Source of the DNA: Butyrivibrio sp.
GTDB lineage: Bacteria > Bacillota > Clostridia > Lachnospirales > Lachnospiraceae
Direction: 5' to 3'
Assembly (NCBI GenBank): GCA_016297265.1
Contig: JAEDHB010000037.1
Span: forward strand, 1 to 14,544
Length of the DNA stretch: 14,544 nt
The notes below the pieces were generated by a model. That model was not told the origin of the DNA. It did not search any database and worked only from the letters and a program-made list of their open reading frames with translations. Positions 1 to 6,813 of this stretch are shown in pieces (the stretch's first letter is position 1; each line of letters starts with the position of its first letter). The translations under genes and the position numbers were made by a program.

Positions 1-234
1 GAAATAGTCAGGGCGATAAGATATGTTGATGAAGTTGTACCACAGGAATCAATGGACAAACTTGTGGCTTGGAATAAACTTCATTTTGATGTTATGTTCC
101 ATGGAGATGATTGGAAAAACAGCGAAATGTATATTGAAAATGAACGTAAACTTGCAGAAGTAGGGGTGAAAACAATATATTTTCCATATACAAACGGGGT
201 ATCTTCATCTGAGAGACGTCAACATCATATGTAA
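1..234 (+). CDS. Cytidylyltransferase family protein (TagD-like), C-terminal part
   Basis: The reading frame is open from base 1 and stops with TAA at 232-234, so only the last 77 residues are present and the start lies outside the window. Visible segments are RYVDEVVP, then DVMFHGDDW, and a C-terminal PYTNGVSSSERR. This order (VDEV, a GDDW motif, then a short strand ending in T-x-G-[IV]-S-[ST]) is the C-terminal pattern of nucleotidyltransferases of the glycerol-3-phosphate cytidylyltransferase (TagD/GCT) type, where the final T-x-G-[IV]-S-[ST] segment helps bind the CTP phosphates. Such proteins transfer CMP to a phosphorylated polyol or sugar for cell-wall, capsule or lipid head-group synthesis. 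The true substrate cannot be judged without the N-terminus. It is convergent with the next gene and probably unrelated to the catabolic cluster. Confidence 0.8.
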   Translation, partial: EIVRAIRYVDEVVPQESMDKLVAWNKLHFDVMFHGDDWKNSEMYIENERKLAEVGVKTIYFPYTNGVSSSERRQHHM

Positions 235-255
235 AATACATCGCGCTTTTACATA
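228..255. terminator. AT-rich inverted repeat between convergent genes, possible weak bidirectional terminator
   Basis: The arms TATGTAAAA (228-236) and TTTTACATA (247-255) are perfectly complementary around a 10-nt loop. The two convergent stop codons lie inside the arms, only 14 nt apart. The stem is almost all A-T and lacks a strong GC core, so termination would be weak. No better terminator lies between the two genes. Confidence 0.4.
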
Positions 256-1421
256 ATATTCTTTATCATAAATGCAAGATAGAGCTGTACCCTGCTTTCA
301 AGACAGGACAAGTCCACATCGAGTATGTCCGATATTTTCGCCAGCTTGTAATTGATTGTGTTTCGGTGTACAAAAAGCTCATCCGCAGTATCCTTTACAC
401 TTCCGTTGTGGAACAAGTATGAGCGAAGGATTTTGCATAAATCGGAATTGTTGGCATCGTCATAGGCTTCAAGCGGTGCTATTGTTTTGTTGTAGTAATC
501 TGTGATAATGTCTGAATCTTCAATGCCTATGAGGAGGCGGTATATTCCCATTTCGCTGTATGAAAACATGGTGGAGTCTATCTGTCCGTTCTGATTGAGT
601 TTCTGAATGGCGTGTGCTTGATTATGGCTTTTGAAAAGGCAGCGGACACTCTTGGTTGCTCGACCGATTCCAATAAGGTATTTTTCTTCCTCCGGAAGAG
701 CCTTTTTCAGGTAGCTCAGGATATCGTCGGACATAGAATGACATTCCGAGTCACTGTGATTTGCAATGATTACAAGAATTTCATCATTGTTGGAAAAGCA
801 TGCATAATTTTTGTGTTTATGATGTGAAAGATAGTTGTCGAGCCCCACGCTTATCAATTCCAGTCGGGACAGTGGAAGGAATTCTCCATTGGAATTGTAT
901 AACTTGATGGAACACACATTATAACACCAGGATGGAAGAAATCCATTCTGGGATAAATAAACCATATATAATTCCTCTTGTTTTGGAAAAAGAATGGCAT
1001 TCTTGAATGCACTTGCAATCTGCAGGCTGGATTGATCGTCCTTGCTGATTGTAAAACAGAATATTTTAATTATCTCGGCGAGGTGTATTTTCCATGGAAC
1101 GGAAAAAAGCGGAAAATTATTTGCATCACAGAATTCTATAACATCATCAGGTATTTCTTCGATAAATGGACCGATGTTGATAATGACACCGGTGGCATTA
1201 TTTTCATATATGGCTCTTATCAGGGAAAGTAAGGTGTCTTTGCCGACGATTCCTACACCGGTAAGAAATGCAACTTCGTATCCGTCAAGAAAGCAGGCGG
1301 CCTCTTCATTTTCAACCATATGAACCCAGCTTACAGCACGATTAATTCCTGATTTTCCTGCTATTAAGGTTATGTCGTAGTTTGCGACTTTCTCAATCAA
1401 TCTCTTTAACTCAACTGCCAT
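249..1421 (-). CDS. PucR-family transcriptional regulator
   Basis: A 390-residue protein with PucR-family layout. Residues 1-120 match the N-terminal PucR ligand-sensing region, with a hydrophobic strand/helix pattern around EVAFLTG and ATGVIINIG. The middle carries a degenerate GGDEF-like segment ending in GIGR (251-254). Residues about 335-390 form the PucR C-terminal helix-turn-helix, with DTADELFVHRNTINYKL as the recognition part. Family members such as B. subtilis PucR and CdaR control catabolic genes in response to small metabolites. The start is supported by a GGAGGAG-like site (complement of 1427-1433) just upstream. The gene is divergent from the aminotransferase, so it probably controls the pyrimidine cluster. 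Activation rather than repression is inferred from candidate operator sites just upstream of the -35 boxes of both catabolic promoters. The inducer is unknown; a pyrimidine breakdown intermediate is a reasonable guess. Confidence 0.9.
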   Translation of the reverse strand: MAVELKRLIEKVANYDITLIAGKSGINRAVSWVHMVENEEAACFLDGYEVAFLTGVGIVGKDTLLSLIRAIYENNATGVIINIGPFIEEIPDDVIEFCDANNFPLFSVPWKIHLAEIIKIFCFTISKDDQSSLQIASAFKNAILFPKQEELYMVYLSQNGFLPSWCYNVCSIKLYNSNGEFLPLSRLELISVGLDNYLSHHKHKNYACFSNNDEILVIIANHSDSECHSMSDDILSYLKKALPEEEKYLIGIGRATKSVRCLFKSHNQAHAIQKLNQNGQIDSTMFSYSEMGIYRLLIGIEDSDIITDYYNKTIAPLEAYDDANNSDLCKILRSYLFHNGSVKDTADELFVHRNTINYKLAKISDILDVDLSCLESRVQLYLAFMIKNIM

Positions 1422-1455
1422 AAGGGCTCCTCCACAACTGATAAATTTAGAAAAG

Positions 1456-1485
1456 AGTATAACTTTTAAGCAGTTATTCTGTCAA
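1456..1485 (-). promoter_or_regulatory. Sigma-A-type promoter for the PucR-family gene
   Basis: On the minus strand the sequence reads TTGACA (complement of 1480-1485), an 18-nt spacer, then TATACT (complement of 1456-1461). This predicts a start near 1449 and a leader of about 28 nt. The match to consensus is strong, so basal expression of the regulator is expected. The palindromic operator region begins about 27 bp upstream of its -35 box. Confidence 0.75.
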
Positions 1486-1511
1486 TATGGCGGTACTTAA
1501 TATTTTTAGGT

Positions 1512-1541
1512 TTTTGTGCCCATGCACAAAAGGATTTGTGT
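1512..1541. promoter_or_regulatory. Overlapping palindromic operator (three TTTGTG/CACAAA half-sites)
   Basis: Two inverted repeats share a half-site. The first is TTTTGTGC (1512-1519), CCAT, GCACAAAA (1524-1531). The second is GCACAAA (1524-1530), AGGA, TTTGTGT (1535-1541). The second agrees at 16 of 18 bases with the palindrome at 4109-4126, and both start exactly 27 bp upstream of the first base of a predicted -35 box. The position between the regulator and the aminotransferase points to binding by the PucR-family protein. The extra half-site could add autoregulation of the divergent promoter. No poly-T run follows, so a terminator role is unlikely. Confidence 0.7.
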
Positions 1542-1550
1542 TCCGGTCTA

Positions 1551-1578
1551 TTGATGAAAAATATGTGTGAAATATAAT
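1551..1578 (+). promoter_or_regulatory. Promoter of the aminotransferase-dehydrogenase transcript
   Basis: TTGATG (1551-1556), a 16-nt spacer and TATAAT (1573-1578) form a sigma-A-type promoter with a perfect -10 box and a mediocre -35 box, as expected for an activator-dependent promoter. The predicted start near 1585 leaves a leader of about 29 nt ending in a GGGAGG ribosome site before the ATG at 1614. No hairpin is visible in that leader. Confidence 0.7.
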
Positions 1579-1613
1579 TAAGCCATAATCAAACCTGCAA
1601 GGGAGGTAATATT

Positions 1614-2939
1614 ATGAATGGTGAAGAAATTAAGAGCAAACAGAAGGAATATGTATTACAGTCGTGGAGTAAACAGGGCAACCTTAATCCTATTGCTGTT
1701 GAAAAGGCGGAAGGGATTTACTTTTATGATTACGATGGAAAGAAATATACCGATATGTCATCCCAGCTTGTGAATCTTAATGTTGGATTTGGCAATAAAG
1801 ATATCGGAGATGCAATTAAAGAACAGGTTGACAAATTTTGTTTTGTTGGGCCATCATATGCAGCGGAATCAAGATCAGCCTTGGCAGAGAAAATAATAGG
1901 ACTTCTTCCTGAAGAATTCGGTAAAGTGTTTTTTACCAATGCCGGTGCGGATGCTAATGAGAATGCAATTAAAATTGCAAGATTGTATACGGGAAGGAAG
2001 AAAGTATTTTCAAGATATCGCAGTTATCACGGCTCTTCCTTTGGGGCAGGTAATCTTACAGGTGAACCAAGAAGATATCCTCTTGAACCGGGAATTCCGG
2101 GATTTGTAAAATTTTTTGATCCATATATTTACAGGGAACCAATCGAATTTAAGTCCGAAGAGGAAGCGACAAAGTACTATCTTACAAAGCTTCGTGAGCA
2201 GATTATATATGAGGGTCCTGATAGCGTTGCAGCAATTGTTATGGAGACAATTACAGGCTCAAATGGTATTATCATCCCACCAAAAGGATATTTGCCGGGA
2301 GTTAGAAAAATCTGTGATGAGTTTGGAATCGTGATGATTTGCGATGAGGTAATGGCAGGATGGTGCAGAACCGGAAAGATGTTTGCATTCCAGAATTTTG
2401 ATGTGGTTCCTGATCTCGTAACCTTTGCAAAAGGTGTTACATGCGGATATGTTCCACTTGGTGGCGTATGTGTATCAAGCAAAATTGCTTCCTACTTTGA
2501 TGAACACCTCCTTTCATGCGGACTTACATATAGCGGACATCCTCTCGCATGTGCAGCCGGAGTTGCCTGCGTCGATTATTATAGTAAGGCTGACATTTGC
2601 GGCAATGTTAATAAAGTTGGTAAGGTTCTTGGCGAAATACTTGAAGAGTTGAAGATCAAACATGCCTGTGTCGGAGATGTACGATATATTGGTTTGTTTT
2701 CCTGTGTTGAACTTGTCAGAGACAAGGCAACTAAGGAAGCACTTGTTGAATATGGTAAGGATCCTGAAGGCAGGATGAGTAAAATTATCGGAATGCTTAA
2801 GGCAAAAGGCTTTATGACATATTCACATGAAAATATGGTATTTATTTGTCCTCCGCTAATTATTACTGAGGAACAGCTCAGAGAAGAAATGATTAAGATG
2901 GATGAGGTGCTGTCAGTTGTGGATGCAGAAATGATTTAG
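1614..2939 (+). CDS. Class III PLP-dependent aminotransferase, probably beta-alanine (omega-amino acid) transaminase
   Basis: A 441-residue cytosolic enzyme of normal class III (omega-aminotransferase) length. Visible features are the cofactor phosphate-binding TNAGADANENAIK (108-120), the YHG aromatic motif (138-140), the CDEV aspartate that holds the pyridine nitrogen (D244), and the Schiff-base lysine in FAKG (K273). Class III enzymes take amino groups from omega-amino acids such as beta-alanine, 4-aminobutyrate or 3-aminoisobutyrate and pass them to pyruvate or 2-oxoglutarate. With an amidohydrolase that should release beta-alanine in the same cluster, the likely reaction is beta-alanine to malonate semialdehyde; the amino acceptor is not predictable. 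A GGGAGG ribosome site precedes the ATG. The dehydrogenase starts 19 nt downstream, so the two are co-transcribed. A taurine or 4-aminobutyrate transaminase is possible on sequence alone. Confidence 0.87.
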   Translation: MNGEEIKSKQKEYVLQSWSKQGNLNPIAVEKAEGIYFYDYDGKKYTDMSSQLVNLNVGFGNKDIGDAIKEQVDKFCFVGPSYAAESRSALAEKIIGLLPEEFGKVFFTNAGADANENAIKIARLYTGRKKVFSRYRSYHGSSFGAGNLTGEPRRYPLEPGIPGFVKFFDPYIYREPIEFKSEEEATKYYLTKLREQIIYEGPDSVAAIVMETITGSNGIIIPPKGYLPGVRKICDEFGIVMICDEVMAGWCRTGKMFAFQNFDVVPDLVTFAKGVTCGYVPLGGVCVSSKIASYFDEHLLSCGLTYSGHPLACAAGVACVDYYSKADICGNVNKVGKVLGEILEELKIKHACVGDVRYIGLFSCVELVRDKATKEALVEYGKDPEGRMSKIIGMLKAKGFMTYSHENMVFICPPLIITEEQLREEMIKMDEVLSVVDAEMI

Positions 2940-2958
2940 ACATAAGGGGGTATACAAT

Positions 2959-4107
2959 ATGGCAAGATTTAGCGTACCTAATAATGTATTCGTGGGATGT
3001 AATTCGTTGAGTGAGGCGAAGAGCTGTATTAAATCCTATGGCAGTAAAACACTTATCGTTACAGGAAAACATGTGGTTAAGTCGCCGATGTTCAGAGAAT
3101 TGACCGAAACTTTGTTGGATATTGAGACTGAGTACATTGTTTTTGACGGAATTACCGGTGAACCAACGGATGTAATGATATCTCAAGGGGTTGAACTGTT
3201 TACAAAAAACAATTGCCAATTTGTCATAGGAATCGGTGGCGGAAGTCCTCTTGATTCAGCAAAAGCAATTGCCGCGATGGCTGTCAATGAAGGAAGTATT
3301 TCGGATTATGTCGGAAAAGAGATTGCAGGGGATATTCCGAAGATAGTGGCAATTCCCACAACTTCAGGAACCGGCTCGGAGGCTACAAAGTTTACGGTCA
3401 TTACCGATACAAAGAAAGATATTAAAATGCTTCTAAAGGACGAAAAACTTGTTCCGGATACGGCTATAGTCAATCCGAATTTTTCCTTGGATATGCCGAA
3501 GTCAGTCACTGCTGCAACCGGACTGGATGCACTTACACATGCAGTTGAAGCATATACTTCCGTAAAGGCTATGGAGCTGACGGACCCATATGCAATCTCG
3601 GCAGTGAAAAGAATAGTTAAGTATCTGCCGATGGCTTATCAGAACGGATATGACAAAAAAGCCAGAACAGAAATGGCCATCGCTGCTTTTGAGGCAGGAA
3701 TATGTATTAATAACTCCAGTGTAACACTGGTGCATGGTATGAGCAGACCGATTGGGGCACTATTCCATGTGCCTCACGGTATTTCCAATGCAATGCTGTT
3801 AAGCGAGTGCATCGGATTTGCACTTGATGGTGCATATGAAAGATTTGCCACTCTCGGAAGAGCGGTCGGAGCAGCTGCAGAAAATGATGATGACAAAACT
3901 GCAGCGGAAAAGTTTCTGGCAAAGCTTAAAGAGGTGTGTGATTTATGTGAAGTGCCTACACTTGCTGAATATGGTGTGGATATGGATAGATTCAAAGTCT
4001 TAATTGATAAGATGTCAGAGGATGCAGTGGCATCGGGAAGCCCGGGTAATACCAGAAAAGAAGTCACTGTAGAGGATTGCAAACGGCTGTATATGAATAT
4101 GTGCTAG
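2959..4107 (+). CDS. Iron-containing alcohol dehydrogenase, probable malonate-semialdehyde reductase (3-hydroxypropionate forming)
   Basis: A 382-residue group III (iron-dependent) alcohol dehydrogenase. Visible features are the dinucleotide-binding GGGSPLDSAK (93-102), the IPTTSGTGSE segment (132-141), and the metal ligands D190 and H194 in GLDALTHAVEAY plus H259 and H273 in the VHG...HVPHG stretch. Family members reduce aldehydes or semialdehydes, or run in reverse, with NAD(P)H and Fe2+ or a similar metal. Because it follows the omega-aminotransferase directly, the likely substrate is malonate semialdehyde, giving 3-hydroxypropionate as an end product; methylmalonate semialdehyde from thymine is an alternative. 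The ribosome site is AAGGGGG with the ATG at 2959. The stop (4105-4107) abuts the next operator. The substrate is inferred from context; the fold and metal site are clear. Confidence 0.87.
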   Translation: MARFSVPNNVFVGCNSLSEAKSCIKSYGSKTLIVTGKHVVKSPMFRELTETLLDIETEYIVFDGITGEPTDVMISQGVELFTKNNCQFVIGIGGGSPLDSAKAIAAMAVNEGSISDYVGKEIAGDIPKIVAIPTTSGTGSEATKFTVITDTKKDIKMLLKDEKLVPDTAIVNPNFSLDMPKSVTAATGLDALTHAVEAYTSVKAMELTDPYAISAVKRIVKYLPMAYQNGYDKKARTEMAIAAFEAGICINNSSVTLVHGMSRPIGALFHVPHGISNAMLLSECIGFALDGAYERFATLGRAVGAAAENDDDKTAAEKFLAKLKEVCDLCEVPTLAEYGVDMDRFKVLIDKMSEDAVASGSPGNTRKEVTVEDCKRLYMNMC

Positions 4108-4127
4108 AGCACAAAACGATTTGTGCT
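4108..4127. promoter_or_regulatory. Palindromic operator upstream of the ABC transporter operon
   Basis: AGCACAAA (4108-4115), ACGA, TTTGTGCT (4120-4127) is a perfect 8-bp inverted repeat with a 4-nt centre. Its core 4109-4126 differs at only two bases from 1524-1541. It starts one base after the dehydrogenase stop codon and lies 27 bp (core start to -35 start) upstream of TTGAAA, the same distance as at the aminotransferase promoter. This shared geometry suggests an activator site for the PucR-family protein. Confidence 0.75.
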
Positions 4128-4135
4128 AATATGTA

Positions 4136-4164
4136 TTGAAACAGCGAATATCGATGTATATACT
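4136..4164 (+). promoter_or_regulatory. Promoter of the transporter/pyrimidine-degradation operon
   Basis: TTGAAA (4136-4141), a 17-nt spacer and TATACT (4159-4164) make a good sigma-A promoter just downstream of the operator. Transcription would begin near 4171, leaving a leader of about 136 nt before the ATPase ATG at 4307. That leader contains a terminator-like hairpin. Confidence 0.65.
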
Positions 4165-4190
4165 AATCACAAGTTAACAAAAACAAATTG

Positions 4191-4240
4191 AGCGACAGGC
4201 AAAGGGGCCTAAAACAATATCCCCCGAGCCTGTCGCTTTT
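4191..4240 (+). terminator. Rho-independent terminator or attenuator upstream of the ABC operon
   Basis: AGCGACAGGC (4191-4200) pairs with GCCTGTCGCT (4228-4237), and an inner GGGG (4204-4207) can pair with CCCC in 4221-4225. The stem runs into TTTT (4237-4240) followed by a pyrimidine-rich stretch. It could simply end the aminotransferase-dehydrogenase mRNA, but it also lies about 20 nt downstream of the start predicted for the ABC operon, so it would act as a leader attenuator there. No competing antiterminator fold is obvious. The rest of the leader (4241-4306) shows only a small CATCAT/ATGATG repeat at 4264-4279 and the ribosome site. Confidence 0.75.
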
Positions 4241-4306
4241 GCTTCTCCCTTAATTGATAACAACATCATATTAATGATGAATAAATATAGAAATGGAGGT
4301 TCTGGT

Positions 4307-5104
4307 ATGAGCGAGCTTAAAGAAGAAAAAAGAGAAATTGAAATAAGTATCAAGGAATTGGGTATGACCTTTAAGGACAACAAAGGAAATGATGTCAAAG
4401 CTCTTACAGGAGTCAATCTTGATATTTACAAAGGAGAGTTCATTTCTTTACTTGGACCTTCCGGATGCGGAAAAACCACTCTTCTCAGAATGGTAGCAGA
4501 TTTGCTGGAGCCTACCGAAGGCCAGGTCAGAGTATGCGGAATGACACCTAAGGAAGTAAGACTTCAGAGAAAATTCGGATTTGTATTCCAGAATGCAGTT
4601 CTTTTCGACTGGAGAACAATTGAAAAAAATATTGAGCTTCCTCTTGAGACAATAGGATTTAAGAAAAAGGAAAGAAGAAAGAAATCTGCCGAGATGCTTG
4701 AAATGGTCGGCCTTTCGAATTTCGCAAAACATTTTCCGAGTCAGCTCTCAGGTGGTATGCAGCAGAGAGTTAACATAGCCAGAGCTCTTTCAATTGAGCC
4801 GGAGATTTTGCTTATGGACGAACCATTTTCCGCACTTGATGAGTTTACAAAAGAAAAATTACATGAAGACCTTTTGAAAATATGGAGAAAAACAAATAAA
4901 ACTGTTTTATTCGTAACACATAATATCCAGGAAGCGGTTTTCCTATCGGACAGAGTTTGTGTTTTGTCACCTCATCCGGGAAGACTCTCAGCAGTTGTAG
5001 ATATTAATCTTCCAAGACCAAGAACATTGGATATGAAGGAGTCACCTGAATTCAATGACCTGGTAAGAAAGGTTAGAAACAGTTTTGAAGGAGGCAGCCT
5101 ATGA
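4307..5104 (+). CDS. ABC transporter ATP-binding protein (nitrate/taurine/pyrimidine-type)
   Basis: A 265-residue ATPase that would power uptake from the inner face of the membrane. Visible motifs are Walker A GPSGCGKTT (50-58), the Q-loop glutamine in FVFQNAVLFDW (Q95), the signature LSGGMQQR (147-154), Walker B ILLMDEP (167-173), the D-loop SALD and the H-loop histidine in VTHN (H205). The FVFQ...LFDWRT and LSPHPGR segments are typical of the TauB/SsuB/ThiZ branch. The start at 4307 is chosen because GGAGG (4295-4299) sits 7 nt upstream; an in-frame ATG at 4274 has no ribosome site. Its stop overlaps the first permease start in ATGA, indicating translational coupling. The substrate is not readable from the ATPase; the neighbours suggest a pyrimidine-like compound. 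Confidence 0.93.
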   Translation: MSELKEEKREIEISIKELGMTFKDNKGNDVKALTGVNLDIYKGEFISLLGPSGCGKTTLLRMVADLLEPTEGQVRVCGMTPKEVRLQRKFGFVFQNAVLFDWRTIEKNIELPLETIGFKKKERRKKSAEMLEMVGLSNFAKHFPSQLSGGMQQRVNIARALSIEPEILLMDEPFSALDEFTKEKLHEDLLKIWRKTNKTVLFVTHNIQEAVFLSDRVCVLSPHPGRLSAVVDINLPRPRTLDMKESPEFNDLVRKVRNSFEGGSL

Positions 5105-5931
5105 AAAAGAGATTAGCCGCTATACCAAAATGGGTGCCGGCCGTTTTATCCGCATTATTGTGGGTGGGCGTATTAATTCTTCTCTGGGAGATGGGCGCAA
5201 GAAAAATGGATGTAACGAAGAGGACACCTGAAAATGTGCTCCCTCATCTCAAAAACATCTGGAATGCGCTGATTAGTACCAAGAAGGTTGCCGGCGGAAA
5301 AACAGCATTGGGAATAGTAATGTCCGGTGCTGGGATGACGCTTATCAGAGCATTGTATGGTTTCATTGCAGGTTCAGTGCTTGGATTTGGTCTGGCTTTG
5401 ATGATGAAACTGTCAGGAGTTGTTGAAAGACTTATTTTTCCATACCTGATGTTAATTCAGATGATTCCGATACTTGGACTTGCACCAATTGTACTTTCAA
5501 TCACAGGAGATATCAATGTCAGCCGAATCGTTATCGCCGGAATTTTGACATTCTACCCTGTAGCAGCAAATACACTTGCAGGTTTCAATTCAGTTGAAAG
5601 AGAAAAATATGAATTGATGTATACCTACGCAGCTTCGAAGGGAACGATATACAGAAAAGTTCTTATACCTCAGGCAATTCCCTATTTCTTTACAGGCTTA
5701 AAAATTGCTGCACCAATGGCGATTACAGCATCAATCCTTGTTGATACATTACAGGGAGACGGAGGTCTGGGTTGTATTCTTTCACAGTCGCTCAAACATG
5801 CGATGTCAATATATGTATTTTGGATTATCGTATTTTTCAGCGCAATAATCGGTATCCTGAGTTCAAAACTGATGGGATTGCTTGAGATTCTTGTTTTACC
5901 AAATAAGAGAAGAAGGAGGGCAAGAGTATGA
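5101..5931 (+). CDS. ABC transporter permease, first of two
   Basis: A 276-residue integral membrane protein of the BPD_transp_1 (SsuC/TauC/ThiX) type, with about six hydrophobic segments. The first is at VPAVLSALLWVGVLILLW, and further ones lie around LYGFIAGSVLGFGLAL, LIQMIPILGLAPIVLS, the region after IVIAGILTF, and IYVFWIIVFFSAIIGIL. The cytoplasmic EAA coupling loop reads YAASKGTIYRKVLIPQA, with the conserved glycine and the final P-x-A, and would contact the ATPase. The gene overlaps the ATPase stop by 4 nt and the next permease start by 4 nt (ATGA both times). Two different permeases suggest a heterodimeric channel, less usual in this branch, where one permease gene often serves as a homodimer. 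Confidence 0.92.
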   Translation: MKKRLAAIPKWVPAVLSALLWVGVLILLWEMGARKMDVTKRTPENVLPHLKNIWNALISTKKVAGGKTALGIVMSGAGMTLIRALYGFIAGSVLGFGLALMMKLSGVVERLIFPYLMLIQMIPILGLAPIVLSITGDINVSRIVIAGILTFYPVAANTLAGFNSVEREKYELMYTYAASKGTIYRKVLIPQAIPYFFTGLKIAAPMAITASILVDTLQGDGGLGCILSQSLKHAMSIYVFWIIVFFSAIIGILSSKLMGLLEILVLPNKRRRRARV

Positions 5932-6779
5932 CAGCAAAAATTAAGAGAAAGAAAAGCTTATGGAAAAGATTACATGAGAATAAAAAATTTGTTGCTGCCG
6001 AGGCAGTGTTCCTACCAATACTTCTGGGAGTGATAATTTTCCTTTTATGGCAGTTTGAGGGATTACATAAAATTCTCAGAACAGATACTTTCGTTCTCCC
6101 TCTGCCGGGAAGAATAGGAACAATTATTGTTGATAACTGGAGTAAGATAGTTGTTGATATTAAAGCGACAATGATTGTTGCAGTACTGGGATTGATTATC
6201 GGTTGCCTTGCAGGCTATCTGATAGCAGTTCTTGCTTCAATGTTCAAGACGCTGATGAAGAGCGGAATTTCCATAGTAGCCGCCTTCAATGCGATTCCGA
6301 TTATTGCATTGGCACCGGTTATCTCTAACTGGACAAAGGATGTCAGTACAGATGCTAATGTCAGATCCATGGTTGCCAAAACCATCGTAGTTGCCATAGT
6401 CAGTATGGCGAATATGAGTATCAATGCCTATAGAGGACTTACCGAATTAAAACCATTTTCGGAGGATCTGATGAGGATTTCTGCAGCCGGAAAACTTAAG
6501 GTTTTGTATAAGCTCAGAATTCCAAACAGTGTACCATATATATTTATTGCATTAAAGGTAGCAGTTCCATCCTGCGTAATAAGTGCTCTGGTAAGCGAAT
6601 ATTTTGCTGAGTATATTGTGGGAGTGGGAAGAAAAATCAGAGAGAATATTGTTTTGGCACAGTATTCGACAGCATGGGCTTACATAGCTGTAGCGTGCGT
6701 ATTAGGAATTGTAATGTACGCGCTGCTGATGCTGGTACAAAAAGTTTGCTTAGGAAGGCGCGGTTCCCGCACATCCTAA
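5928..6779 (+). CDS. ABC transporter permease, second of two
   Basis: A 283-residue permease with a lysine/arginine-rich N-terminus (KIKRKKSLWKR) and about six hydrophobic segments, including FLPILLGVIIFLLW, IVAVLGLIIGCLAGYLIAVLA and YIAVACVLGIVMYALLMLV. The EAA-type loop reads ISAAGKLKVLYKLRIPNSVPY. It is clearly related to, but diverged from, the preceding permease, so the pair probably forms a heterodimer. The start overlaps the upstream stop (ATGA at 5928-5931). The binding-protein gene follows after 34 nt. Family membership is firm; the transported molecule is inferred from context. Confidence 0.92.
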   Translation: MTAKIKRKKSLWKRLHENKKFVAAEAVFLPILLGVIIFLLWQFEGLHKILRTDTFVLPLPGRIGTIIVDNWSKIVVDIKATMIVAVLGLIIGCLAGYLIAVLASMFKTLMKSGISIVAAFNAIPIIALAPVISNWTKDVSTDANVRSMVAKTIVVAIVSMANMSINAYRGLTELKPFSEDLMRISAAGKLKVLYKLRIPNSVPYIFIALKVAVPSCVISALVSEYFAEYIVGVGRKIRENIVLAQYSTAWAYIAVACVLGIVMYALLMLVQKVCLGRRGSRTS

Positions 6780-6813
6780 TTGCATAAATCTTAAGATGAA
6801 GGAGGAAATCATT

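Noticed and set aside
612..1323. Plus-strand open frames across the regulator gene
   Set aside because: They are antisense shadows of the PucR-family gene, without ribosome sites or recognisable domains.
4274..4306. Upstream ATG for the ABC ATPase
   Set aside because: No ribosome site precedes 4274, while GGAGG sits 7 nt before the ATG at 4307; the extension has no counterpart in the family.
4171..4306. Riboswitch (purine, preQ1 or NMT1-motif xanthine type) in the transporter leader
   Set aside because: None of the conserved core sequences of these classes could be recognised; only a terminator-like hairpin is visible.
6796..6813. Upstream in-frame ATG at 6796 as start of the binding protein
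   Set aside because: The ribosome site AAGGAGG lies inside that extension, and starting at 6814 gives a standard lipoprotein signal peptide (MKKLLKR).
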